Assembly (NCBI RefSeq): GCF_012926615.1
Contig: NZ_JABBNU010000010.1
Location: 50,629-114,628 of the forward strand
Length of the DNA: 64,000 nucleotides
DNA from: Marinigracilibium pacificum
GTDB taxonomy: Bacteria; Bacteroidota; Bacteroidia; Cytophagales; Cyclobacteriaceae
Direction of reading: 5' to 3'
Shown: positions 54,849 through 63,117 of the stretch, piece by piece
Layout of the letters: each line of letters opens with the position of its first letter
Position numbering within the stretch: the stretch's first letter is position 1
The notes under the pieces: model-generated
What the model saw: only the letters and a program-made list of their open reading frames with translations
What the model was told of the DNA's origin: nothing
The model's database searches: none
Made by a program: the position numbers and the translations under genes

Positions 54849-55417
54849 TTATTGTTTTGCAAATTGTAAATGAACTATTAAATTAACATTTTCGGCTATT
54901 GTTGATGAAGTCGGATCATAATCCACATTATAGTCGAATCTATTAATGGTAGTTTGAGCTTTTAGTCCCAACTTTGTACCCTGTTTAGTTTCGACCTCTC
55001 CTCCATAATATGCATCAACTATTACATCCTTAGTAACATCTTTTATAGTCAGCTTTCATACAATAGGTAGTGATCTGGATTTCCCGTGGCTAATATTTTG
55101 GTGCTTTTAAATTTTATCTCCGGAAATTTCTCAGTATCGAAGAAATCCGGGCTCTTCAAATGATTATCTCTAGGCTCAACACTGGTGTTGATACTTGCTG
55201 CATTTACAGTAAAATCGAACTTGGCACCATTTAATTTATCATCATCTTTCACTAAGCTTCCGGAATATTCAGTAAATTTTCCATTTACAATGCTAATTCC
55301 AGAATGTTCTATATTAAAATTTATTGAAGAATGGTAAGGATCAACCTTCCACTGTGTTTGAGCAAATGATCCAATAGTAAAGATCAATACTCCCGTTAAA
55401 GTCATTAACTTTTTCAT
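54849..55417 (-). pseudogene. YceI-family protein gene with a single frameshift
   Basis: The first frame (55417 down to 55049) gives a signal peptide (IFTIGSFAQ) and the YceI core QWKVDPYHSSINFNIEHSG, SVEPRDNHLKSPDFFD and PEIKFKST, then stops after PDHYLLYES. The second frame carries on without a gap: KLTIKDVTKDVIVDAYYGG, then KQGTKLGLKAQTTINRFDY, and ends VHLQFAKQ at 54849. Restoring one base near 55052-55064 gives about 189 residues, the YceI norm. YceI binds isoprenoid lipids in the periplasm. It is either a real mutation or a sequencing error. Confidence 0.85.
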
Positions 55418-55566
55418 TTTCTAAATTTTAGTTCAATTATCTCTTATTGATTTTTTGATATTACAAAGGTCTATTAAAACCATAGAGTCCCGGTAATACA
55501 AATCGGAAGAGTAATTGTACTTTTAAGAAATTATGAAATGCTTATTAACATCAGAGGAACGATCAT

Positions 55567-56391
55567 TTAAATAAGTTTCCTCATTTCCTTTCTAAATTCT
55601 GATGGGGTCTGCCCCGATTTCTTCTTAAATACTTTAGAGAAGTACGCTTTTTCATTATAACCAATTTCATAAGCTATTTCTGAAATATTCATATCTGTAC
55701 TAGCCAACAGGTTTTTGGCTTCTATTAACTTTCGGGTTTCAATTATTTCAGAAACGCTTTGTTGCAGAATTTTCTGGCTTATAATGTTTAGATTTCTTGA
55801 TGACATAAAGAGTTTTTCAGCATAAAACTCAACCCCTTCCTGCCTACGATAATTCTCTTCAAGTATTTGTAAAAAATTTGAAAATGTGACATTATGATCA
55901 GAATCATTCTGATTTATATCCTGAGATTTATTCTTTTCTGTCTCTACCATCATAAATAAAGCTCTGAGCAAATGCTGAACAATGCTTAATTCAGGGTTTT
56001 CCTGCTTTAATTCTTCATCGATCAACTCACAAATATTGACGAATCTTTTAAAACAACGAGTGTCATTTACTTCAATATTTGCCGAATTATGAAAAAGAGA
56101 ATATAAATAAAATGTAAGGTCAGGAAGTAGTTCACTTTTGAAGCGTATTCCCCAAAGCAAACATTTGCCATTAACTTTTCGAGGTACCACTCTATGTACT
56201 TTCCCTTTGGTTACAAAGCTCACATACGGTGCTTTAATAACTTCTGATTGAAAATCAATGAAGTGCTCAAGTTCTCCCTCAATGCCAATCAGTAATTCCT
56301 CGAAATCGTGGTTATGAGGGTCATCAGGTGAAGAAGATATTTTATCTGCATCAGATTCATCTACTTTAAATATATGGATGAGTTTTTCCAA
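55567..56391 (-). CDS. AraC-family transcriptional regulator
   Basis: 274 residues. Cupin-like ligand domain about 20-120 (DDPHNHDFEELLIGIEGELEHFID). The C-terminal double helix-turn-helix runs from about 170, with the AraC signature KNLLASTDMNISEIAYEIGY and FSKVFKKKSGQTPSEFRKEM. It lies at the head of the minus-strand run YceI, DoxX, QorB-like, dioxygenase, 149 bp upstream of yceI, so it probably controls that group (inference). Confidence 0.9.
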   Translation of the reverse strand: MEKLIHIFKVDESDADKISSSPDDPHNHDFEELLIGIEGELEHFIDFQSEVIKAPYVSFVTKGKVHRVVPRKVNGKCLLWGIRFKSELLPDLTFYLYSLFHNSANIEVNDTRCFKRFVNICELIDEELKQENPELSIVQHLLRALFMMVETEKNKSQDINQNDSDHNVTFSNFLQILEENYRRQEGVEFYAEKLFMSSRNLNIISQKILQQSVSEIIETRKLIEAKNLLASTDMNISEIAYEIGYNEKAYFSKVFKKKSGQTPSEFRKEMRKLI

Positions 56392-56469
56392 TGGTTTTAA
56401 TTTAAATCAGGAAATATACTTAACGATGTACAGCTATATATGATACATAATCATAAGTTTCTACTAATC

Positions 56470-57480
56470 TTAAATTACATCAACCACCCAGGTGACAATA
56501 TAATCTTTTCCTGCTTTCAAATGAAAATCATACTTTCCTTTACTTTTCAATGGCACTGATAAAGTAAAATTGTCATTCCCATGATCTGATATTACAGGTG
56601 TTACAGATATTATCTTACTTCCTCTAACTAACTCAATACTTAGATCATCAAGCTTTTTGTTTGACTCCCATTTAATTGAAACTGAGAACTTCTCCCCCTT
56701 TTCACAACTGTTTTCAAATCTGGAGGGATTCACAGGCTTTATTTTATAACTAAAAGCATTTTTGTAAACCAGCGGACCATTTAAAAATGATTCCAAAGTG
56801 AGATAATTGTCAGTTAGAAGCCACGTTGAATCTAGTGGAAAATGACTCTTTGCAAACAAATCCGGATCGGCAAGAAAATAACCGTCATTATATTCTTTTA
56901 TAAATTCTTTTTTCTGAGGATTAATACTTCCGCTTGACCAGGTTGCATCACAGAGATACCAATTGCCATTTAATTTTACAGCATTCCATGAGTGATTCGG
57001 AATGCCTTCTCCCCCAATATTTGCACCTACAGTTCGGCCAAATCCATTTATGACTCTACAGTCAATATCTGCTAATTTTGCTAATTCACTAACAAGATAT
57101 GCATAACCGGTACAAACAGTTATTTTATCTTTTTGAAGTCTTTTCAGGACTTTCACCCTGAATTCATCATTCCAAACTTCTAATTCACCTGGCTTACTTA
57201 TTAATTTTTCCCGCTTTCTTTTATTTAAAAGATAATATCCATAATCATTCTCGATATTCTGACAAACCCAGGTATATATAGATCTGAATTTTTCATGTTC
57301 TTCAGATAAATGATTTGTCAAATTGAATGCCAACAAAGGTAAATTATCGATATCATCCCCGTTATATATAGCTGCAATGCTGTCAGCTTTAGTATAATCA
57401 AATTTAGAAGACTCAAAATTCTGAGCAAATAAATGATGCCCGCAAATAATAACGGCAAATAATAATCCTATTCTCAGCAT
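56470..57480 (-). CDS. Secreted transglutaminase-like (papain-fold) protein
   Basis: 336 residues. Signal peptide 1-19 (IICGHHLFAQN). A transglutaminase-core domain spans about 60-210: Cys in KITVCTGYAYLVSELAKLADIDCRV, His in GIPNHSWNAVKL, and Asp in WYLCDATWSSG form the Cys-His-Asp triad. The C-terminal about 100 residues form a beta domain. These proteins are peptidases or related enzymes of the envelope. The start overlaps the stop of the upstream gene by one base (TAATG), so the two are coupled. Confidence 0.88.
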   Translation of the reverse strand: MLRIGLLFAVIICGHHLFAQNFESSKFDYTKADSIAAIYNGDDIDNLPLLAFNLTNHLSEEHEKFRSIYTWVCQNIENDYGYYLLNKRKREKLISKPGELEVWNDEFRVKVLKRLQKDKITVCTGYAYLVSELAKLADIDCRVINGFGRTVGANIGGEGIPNHSWNAVKLNGNWYLCDATWSSGSINPQKKEFIKEYNDGYFLADPDLFAKSHFPLDSTWLLTDNYLTLESFLNGPLVYKNAFSYKIKPVNPSRFENSCEKGEKFSVSIKWESNKKLDDLSIELVRGSKIISVTPVISDHGNDNFTLSVPLKSKGKYDFHLKAGKDYIVTWVVDVI

Positions 57481-58199
57481 TAAAATAAGTTTTTAACTCT
57501 ATCCCAAAAAGATGCTTTTGATTCATACACCATATTTACATCCACTTCACCTGTTATATCATATTCCATCTCCTTTATTTCAATTTCTATAGAAGATGAA
57601 TTGGAAGGATTATCAATTTTGCGTTCACTGGATAAATAACCGACGGTACTAAAAACCAAAACATCTCCTTCTTTAACTCCTGATAACTCAAACTTACCTT
57701 CTATATCGGTCACTGTACCCCTACTCGTTCCTTTAATAAGAACATTAACTGCAGGTATACCCTCACCACTATTATCCTTTACAATACCATAAACGATAAA
57801 TTCTTGTTCTGAACAATCTACAGTACTTTTAATTTCAAGATTGTTACTTTGAATAAGTTCAATCTTAGATTTTAGCTTATTATTTTCATTTGCAGTTAAT
57901 GGTTTACTCAGGAGCATAAGTGAAAGTCCCAGAAAACCAGTTTTCAAAAATCCAATATCAGGAAACCGAAACTGCTTAGAAGGATTTTCATAAGTTCTTA
58001 ATTGTTTTGATGAAAATCGACCACATGTCTTAGTTGAATTTGATTTAAAATACCGAACAATCTCTGTATCAGACATATTGGTAAAGTCGATTACATTTTT
58101 TTGACAGGACTGGCAAAAACCACCATTATTAGTTGGTGTAAAGTTTTCAAATTTCTCTGCACATGGATTTGAGATGGATATATTAAAATGTTTTTTCAT
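57480..58199 (-). CDS. Carboxypeptidase-regulatory-like domain protein with Cys-rich head
   Basis: 239 residues. The head KKHFNISISNPCAEKFENF with CQSCQKNVIDFTNMS, seen in many Bacteroidota proteins, holds four cysteines. A hydrophobic stretch (FLKTGFLGLSLMLLSKPL, about 85-102) may be a membrane or signal segment. Then a CarboxypepD_reg-like beta sandwich (FIVYGIVKDNSGEGIPAVNV and GVKEGDVLVFSTVGYLS). Function unknown; probably envelope. It is coupled to the transglutaminase-like gene by a one-base overlap. Confidence 0.78.
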   Translation of the reverse strand: MKKHFNISISNPCAEKFENFTPTNNGGFCQSCQKNVIDFTNMSDTEIVRYFKSNSTKTCGRFSSKQLRTYENPSKQFRFPDIGFLKTGFLGLSLMLLSKPLTANENNKLKSKIELIQSNNLEIKSTVDCSEQEFIVYGIVKDNSGEGIPAVNVLIKGTSRGTVTDIEGKFELSGVKEGDVLVFSTVGYLSSERKIDNPSNSSSIEIEIKEMEYDITGEVDVNMVYESKASFWDRVKNLF

Positions 58200-58293
58200 A
58201 AAAGATTCTTTTTTTAGATGATGCAGAAAAAAATAAATTCCATAAAAACTTTAAAAAATAAATCTAAACTTAATTACCAATTCCAATTATTCA

Positions 58294-58325
58294 AATAAAA
58301 AAAGTCCATAATCATTATCATGGAC
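58294..58325 (-). terminator. Terminator of the uncharacterised operon
   Basis: GTCCAT (58304-58309) and ATGGAC (58320-58325) bound a largely palindromic hairpin. On the minus strand a T7 run follows. About 85 bp past the stop of the 756-residue gene. Confidence 0.8.
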
Positions 58326-58411
58326 ATTATATTATACCACTTATAATAGATCTTTCAATTATGAATTCGCTTCAAATTATTATATATTTTTATAATAATT
58401 CTAATTAAAAT

Positions 58412-60682
58412 TTACCCAATGATTAACTTCTTATCCTTCCCACCTTCTTTGTAATCAATACTAAAACTTTTCTGAATTACCTTTTCATCAAATGTCATTA
58501 GCGACTCCATGTCAAGAAGTAATCTGCCAAAAAATCGTAACCCAAACGGGGTTTTTAAAGGAGTCTGGGCTATTCCTTTCATGATTCTTTTAAACTTAGC
58601 TTTATCATAATAGGTATCAGAAAACTTTATAATATCTTCGAAATCAGCAACTAAACTATGAATTGTCTTATTCAAATTACTGATTCCCAATATTTTCGAC
58701 ACTTTATACCTGGAATAATATTCATAATTAGTTTTTGGGTCTTCAAAATCGGCTAAATCTTCAAAACCATTCTTTATTAACATATCCATTAATTGTTCTG
58801 CAGCAAAAACTTCAGACCTCCAATCATTTTTAAGGTATGTCATCCAGAATAATTTGTATAATATTCTTCTTTTTTCAATTTGATTTCTAGTATCAAATTC
58901 AGAGCCTTTATGTCTAATTTGATGCATTGCACCTGCTAAAGCAAGAGGTACCAGATTATTTAATGCGTTTTTAAAATATGGAATGAATTCATCAAAATCA
59001 CCCATACCAACATTTAGACTTAGAGAATATTTTACATCTTTGCCATTACCTTTTAATACCTCATCTGAAATACGTTTAAAGTTTTGTTCAATTGAACTAA
59101 AAGGAATTATATCCCAGGTTGCAGCCCAATCTAGCATATCGTACAGCTCTTCTTCTCTGGTTTTTCTTTCTACAGATTCAAAAAATAAGCCTAGCGTATA
59201 ATCAAACTCCTTAACCTTAAGATCGGCCTCATTATTTAGAAAATTGGGCATTGAGGCATCAAAATTTATGCGGTATAAATCAGAATTCCCTCCAAATGTT
59301 GTCTTCTTAGTCACTTTATTACCATACGCATTGACTTTAAATTGCCTTTTTGTATTCTTAATAGTTTCAATTTTCTCTTCATTAAACTCCCGGGTTATTC
59401 TACTACCAATATTAAAATCGCCAAAACTCAATTGTATTCCCAAAGAAATGTTTTCCTTTTTAACATCTCTTTTTAAATACTCTAATACGTTAAAAGACTT
59501 ATTATCCTTCTCATAAGCTTCGATTAACTTATTAATTTTAAGTCCAATAAGATGTCTATGATGTTTTTGAAGATTTTTTGAGTCTATTTCAATCTGAAGA
59601 ATTGCTTCGCCATTGTTAATTCTGCTATAATCATATGCAATTCCTAATGCCAGTTTTTGCTTTAATATTTCAACAAATTTGGATTTTGCCTTTTCCTTTA
59701 ACTTTTCAAACTCTTTTGTAAATCCTTCAATACTTAATTCTGTTTTGAACTTTAAAAGATTAGAGGCTTTTGCAATTAACTCCTGATCTTTATCTGATAA
59801 TCCTGAATCAATCTTTTTAATTAACGGTTCAAATACTTTATCATCAATCCCTACAAAAAACTGATTAACTAAAGAGTCAATTTGACTATTATCATCAATA
59901 GAAGCTTCAATTCCAGCCTTTATCCCTAACTCGACACTTCTATTGATACTTTTTGTGAGGCAAACTTTGTACTTATCCTTGCTAATTTTGATAATAAACA
60001 ATTCAAAATCATCTTTAAGATCTACTCCCAATTTTACAGAAGCACCAACATCCGCTTTAATATTTAACTGCCCTGTAACATTCAGAATCTTCGAAATTAC
60101 ATCTACAGATCCTGTAAGAGCTTGTGCGTAGGTCACCTTAGCATCCAATGAAAGGCTGCCTCCTACCTTCATAACCATTGCTTCGTTTACTTCAAGTTTA
60201 TCCAGATGTTCTTTACTAAACAGATGTCTGAAATTTTTTAAATCATCTATTATTGACTCAGAAACTTTTTTATCAGAAGAATGCAGTCGATAACTTTGAA
60301 ATTGAAAATATCTTGAAACATCAACACCAAACCCCAAACTACCTAGTTCAACAGTTGGTAAGTTAGCTTTTAACTTACCTTCAAGAGTGTATGCTAATAA
60401 GGCTTTATCTAAATAAATCTTTTCATGATCAGGCCAATGCTTGAATAGGTTTTTCCCCGGATTATCAATTTTATCATCATCAATTTCATGGTCTTCAATA
60501 TGATTGTATAAATGAATTTTTATACCTCCTGTGGCGCTCACATTGAAAATCACATCACTACCCATTGGTAGACTCAAATCTTTACTTTTCATCTCAACAG
60601 TAACAAGTTGAAAATCAAGGTCCTGATTATTAAGTGGATGACCAATATCAGGCAGTTCCGGTAATTTTGAAGTTATGTCCAT
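58412..60682 (-). CDS. Large protein of unknown function (756 residues)
   Basis: I do not recognise this protein. There is no signal peptide. Residues about 1-230 are rich in beta-type alternation (NVSATGGIKIHLYNHI, VGGSLSLDAKVTYAQALTGS, GQLNIKADVGASVKLGVDL). Residues about 280-420 are helical and charged, with a second beta-rich part at about 430-500. The C-terminal 200 are helical, ending in a Lys-rich KEGGKDKKLIIG. It is the last gene of a four-gene operon, 60 bp after the membrane protein. Its size and fold mix suggest a structural or secreted-complex role, but this is a guess. Confidence 0.7.
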   Translation of the reverse strand: MDITSKLPELPDIGHPLNNQDLDFQLVTVEMKSKDLSLPMGSDVIFNVSATGGIKIHLYNHIEDHEIDDDKIDNPGKNLFKHWPDHEKIYLDKALLAYTLEGKLKANLPTVELGSLGFGVDVSRYFQFQSYRLHSSDKKVSESIIDDLKNFRHLFSKEHLDKLEVNEAMVMKVGGSLSLDAKVTYAQALTGSVDVISKILNVTGQLNIKADVGASVKLGVDLKDDFELFIIKISKDKYKVCLTKSINRSVELGIKAGIEASIDDNSQIDSLVNQFFVGIDDKVFEPLIKKIDSGLSDKDQELIAKASNLLKFKTELSIEGFTKEFEKLKEKAKSKFVEILKQKLALGIAYDYSRINNGEAILQIEIDSKNLQKHHRHLIGLKINKLIEAYEKDNKSFNVLEYLKRDVKKENISLGIQLSFGDFNIGSRITREFNEEKIETIKNTKRQFKVNAYGNKVTKKTTFGGNSDLYRINFDASMPNFLNNEADLKVKEFDYTLGLFFESVERKTREEELYDMLDWAATWDIIPFSSIEQNFKRISDEVLKGNGKDVKYSLSLNVGMGDFDEFIPYFKNALNNLVPLALAGAMHQIRHKGSEFDTRNQIEKRRILYKLFWMTYLKNDWRSEVFAAEQLMDMLIKNGFEDLADFEDPKTNYEYYSRYKVSKILGISNLNKTIHSLVADFEDIIKFSDTYYDKAKFKRIMKGIAQTPLKTPFGLRFFGRLLLDMESLMTFDEKVIQKSFSIDYKEGGKDKKLIIG

Positions 60683-60742
60683 AAGAGTAATATTTTGAAG
60701 ACCAAATCAGGTTATATAATATTTTTAATTATTCATATTTTC

Positions 60743-61723
60743 TTATTCATTTGCTCCAGGCCGTTTCCCTACTCCTCTGATATTCACCAGTTTATTAAGT
60801 AAGTCAAACCAAAATGGGGCTCCTAAAGAAACAGCAAATCCACTTAATAGTATGCCTATTAGTTTAATAATAAAGCCTCCAAAACTATATACTGAAGATA
60901 TTGAATTTACATGTTTGGAATTATTAAACTCCCATCCCAGAGGTAGTTGATAAACATTTACTGAATCAGTATATGCCTTAATAGCATTAAGCTTTGTCTC
61001 CAATTCTTTAATATCAACATTAGTTGAATCACCATTTTCATTAGGGAGAGATTTTAATTTATTAACAAGTGAAATATAAGACTCGTTTTCTACTGATCTT
61101 TCTGCCGCCAGCACTAACCTTTCTCTAAGAGTATCATTCTCATATAGATATTTTGAAACCATAAATAGATCTGCATTTGCTACTAAACAAACTCCTACAG
61201 ATATTCCAATTATCCATGGACGTAACTTACTTTTATACGTGCCAGAAACACGTTCCATACAGTTATCAAACCAGTTTCCGATATCACTCCTAACCTTTTG
61301 AAGCTCGCCTTTAGATTCAGAAATGCTTTGTAAAAGACTAAACTTTAAATCATCAGGAAGCTGTTGAGATTTTTCTACCGCGGTCTTTAAAGAATGATGA
61401 GTGTAGGGTGAGAATCCATGAGTCTCCATTTGGATATTCTCAAGAAATGCTTCGACAAAATGCTTTGTAGGAATGTAGGAAGGTTTTCTACTCTTTTTGA
61501 CCAGTCGTTCAATTAAGGAATGCTTAAGTATCTTATCCCCTAAATCAATGCCTTTTCCCTTATTATTTAGGGTATCCTTTACCCAGGATTCCAAATTTTC
61601 GGATCTAAATTTAAGGGCTGAGGATAGAAACTCCTGAATTGAAGAAACAACTATACTTAGTATAAAAAATATAAATACCAGACCTATTATCAGGTCTAAC
61701 AAGTTTAATAAACTCATACTCAT
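60743..61723 (-). CDS. Membrane protein of unknown function
   Basis: 326 residues. Helix at about 8-30 (LIIGLVFIFFILSIVVSSI), with a cytosolic or periplasmic helical region to about 170, a second helix at about 172-188 (IIGISVGVCLVANADLF), and a third at about 280-305 (FIIKLIGILLSGFAVSLGAPF). The GAPFWFDLLNKLVNIRGVGKRP end resembles a set of unannotated membrane proteins found in distant bacteria, known to me only as hypothetical. It lies 15 bp after the 38-residue membrane protein. Confidence 0.75.
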   Translation of the reverse strand: MSMSLLNLLDLIIGLVFIFFILSIVVSSIQEFLSSALKFRSENLESWVKDTLNNKGKGIDLGDKILKHSLIERLVKKSRKPSYIPTKHFVEAFLENIQMETHGFSPYTHHSLKTAVEKSQQLPDDLKFSLLQSISESKGELQKVRSDIGNWFDNCMERVSGTYKSKLRPWIIGISVGVCLVANADLFMVSKYLYENDTLRERLVLAAERSVENESYISLVNKLKSLPNENGDSTNVDIKELETKLNAIKAYTDSVNVYQLPLGWEFNNSKHVNSISSVYSFGGFIIKLIGILLSGFAVSLGAPFWFDLLNKLVNIRGVGKRPGANE

Positions 61724-61738
61724 CTCAACTAAAAATGA

Positions 61739-61855
61739 CTATTTGCATTTATGTATCTGGCTTTCAATGGCTCTAATACAATATAAAAAAATAATGATTA
61801 TTAGTAAAATTACTGGTAAACTAAATGTGAAAAATATATAATAGTCTTCTTTCAT
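61739..61855 (-). CDS. 38-residue single-pass membrane protein
   Basis: ATG at 61855 (complement), TAG at 61739. The product begins MKEDYYIFFTFSLPVILL, continues as one hydrophobic helix (about 7-27), and ends with a short basic tail (RAIESQIHKCK). It fills an otherwise empty gap in an operon: the stop of the upstream gene is 79 bp before it and the next start is 15 bp after it. It is too short for usual gene calling. The position between genes, with no other reason for the frame, supports that it is real. Function unknown. Confidence 0.6.
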   Translation of the reverse strand: MKEDYYIFFTFSLPVILLIIIIFLYCIRAIESQIHKCK

Positions 61856-61934
61856 TCCTGATAAAGACATCAACAAGGCTATTTATGGCTTTTTAGAAAT
61901 GAAATAATGAAATGGGTTTTATAAAACTTTATAG

Positions 61935-62438
61935 TTAGGCTCCGGCAATTTGGTTAGAATGAGTTATTTCACCGAGTAGTGATACTGGTCTTCCTGCAAC
62001 AGTGGAGACTATACCTGCCATTGCATAAAACTCTAATCCTTCAGGTGTTGTTGAAGTATTGTTTTCATCAATTTGATATTGATAATACATAATACCGAAA
62101 GAAACAGTACTATAACCAAGTGGAGTTGGTAATTTCCGAATTCTTTTTCTGTTTCCGGTATCATCTTCATTTCCTGCAGAACTTCCTTCATTCCACCATT
62201 TATGATATGATTCATTATAGAAATCAAGTTCCAGGAAATCCATCCAGCCTCCACTGGTCCAGATTTTGGAATTTCTGTAACGCAATGACCAATGATCCGG
62301 ATGGTGATCTTGTTCTACTAATAAAACCATAGCTGTATCAAAAGATTCAGCTACGCTTGCATAGTCAAACTGGATATTCATTTTACCCGCTCTTTCCTTG
62401 TGAATAATGAAATTTTCGATTGGAGTAGCCATGACCAT
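61935..62438 (-). CDS. Cytosolic protein of unknown function (167 residues)
   Basis: No domain recognised and no signal peptide. Aromatic-rich, with two Trp-containing blocks (DHWSLRYRNSKIWTSGGWMDF and YNESYHKWWNEGSS) and a C-terminal Gly/Ser-rich TVAGRPVSLLGEITHSNQIAGA. It is the first gene of the four-gene operon. ATG at 62438 or the second Met, two codons later, could be the start. A small helical/beta structural subunit is possible, but this is speculation. Confidence 0.65.
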   Translation of the reverse strand: MVMATPIENFIIHKERAGKMNIQFDYASVAESFDTAMVLLVEQDHHPDHWSLRYRNSKIWTSGGWMDFLELDFYNESYHKWWNEGSSAGNEDDTGNRKRIRKLPTPLGYSTVSFGIMYYQYQIDENNTSTTPEGLEFYAMAGIVSTVAGRPVSLLGEITHSNQIAGA

Positions 62439-62616
62439 AAAATTTTAAATACTGACAAATTTTGTATTTATAATATAGGCTTAAAAAGTGTGCCACTCAA
62501 TTCCCAAGCTTAGGCATTTTAAATTTTTATAAGTTATTTATATTATTATTTCAATAAAAATGTGGATTCATTATCTATATTAATACACTGTTCAAATTGT
62601 ACCCTCGCAACAAAAT

Positions 62617-63054
62617 TTATTCACCAATCAAATCCTTAATGTAATTCTTCCCTTTTTCAATCATTGAATCTAGTTGAAAGCTATTTTCTGTTTCAATAAG
62701 ATTAATTGTATCACCGGATTGATAGTATTCATCGCCTTTTCCCAATGTTACCGAAATTCCTTTGGTACCCAATAAATCCCTGCTCTCAACATTAAACCTG
62801 GTATCTGTTGCTAATCTAGGAGTTTCGTCCAGGTTTAACTTGATAATGATCTCTCCCTCATTATTCATGCTTATATCATCAACCTCTCCAATTTGAAAGT
62901 CCTTAACCGTAACAATAGATTCTGTGGTTAATCCATTTACCTTACTTGTTTTAAGATAAATAGTCTTTTCATTTTTGAAACAGGCAGTTACGAACAATAA
63001 AACAAGTATCGACATTAATAAACGATTAGTCATATTTATTGTTTTTTGATTCAA
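62617..63054 (-). CDS. Single MCE-domain lipoprotein (MlaD-like)
   Basis: 145 residues. Lipobox VTACFKN near residue 25 indicates lipidation. The MCE core is clear: IYLKTSKVNGLTTESIVTV, then QIGEVDDISMNNEGEIIIKL, and LLGTKGISVTLG. MCE proteins bind lipid and form ring-shaped or tunnel assemblies for phospholipid transport. Here it is a short one-domain lipoprotein with no MlaE permease or MlaF ATPase next to it. It is followed by the uncharacterised operon and preceded by corA, 63 bp away. Confidence 0.82.
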   Translation of the reverse strand: MNQKTINMTNRLLMSILVLLFVTACFKNEKTIYLKTSKVNGLTTESIVTVKDFQIGEVDDISMNNEGEIIIKLNLDETPRLATDTRFNVESRDLLGTKGISVTLGKGDEYYQSGDTINLIETENSFQLDSMIEKGKNYIKDLIGE

Positions 63055-63117
63055 GTACTTTATATCAGTTAGAATTATTTCTAAGTCTAAGTCTAAATTG
63101 ATTTTTAAATGCGTTTT

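Noticed and set aside
55049..55417. A complete short YceI protein
   Set aside because: It stops in mid-domain and the missing part continues in the next frame, so it is a frameshifted gene.
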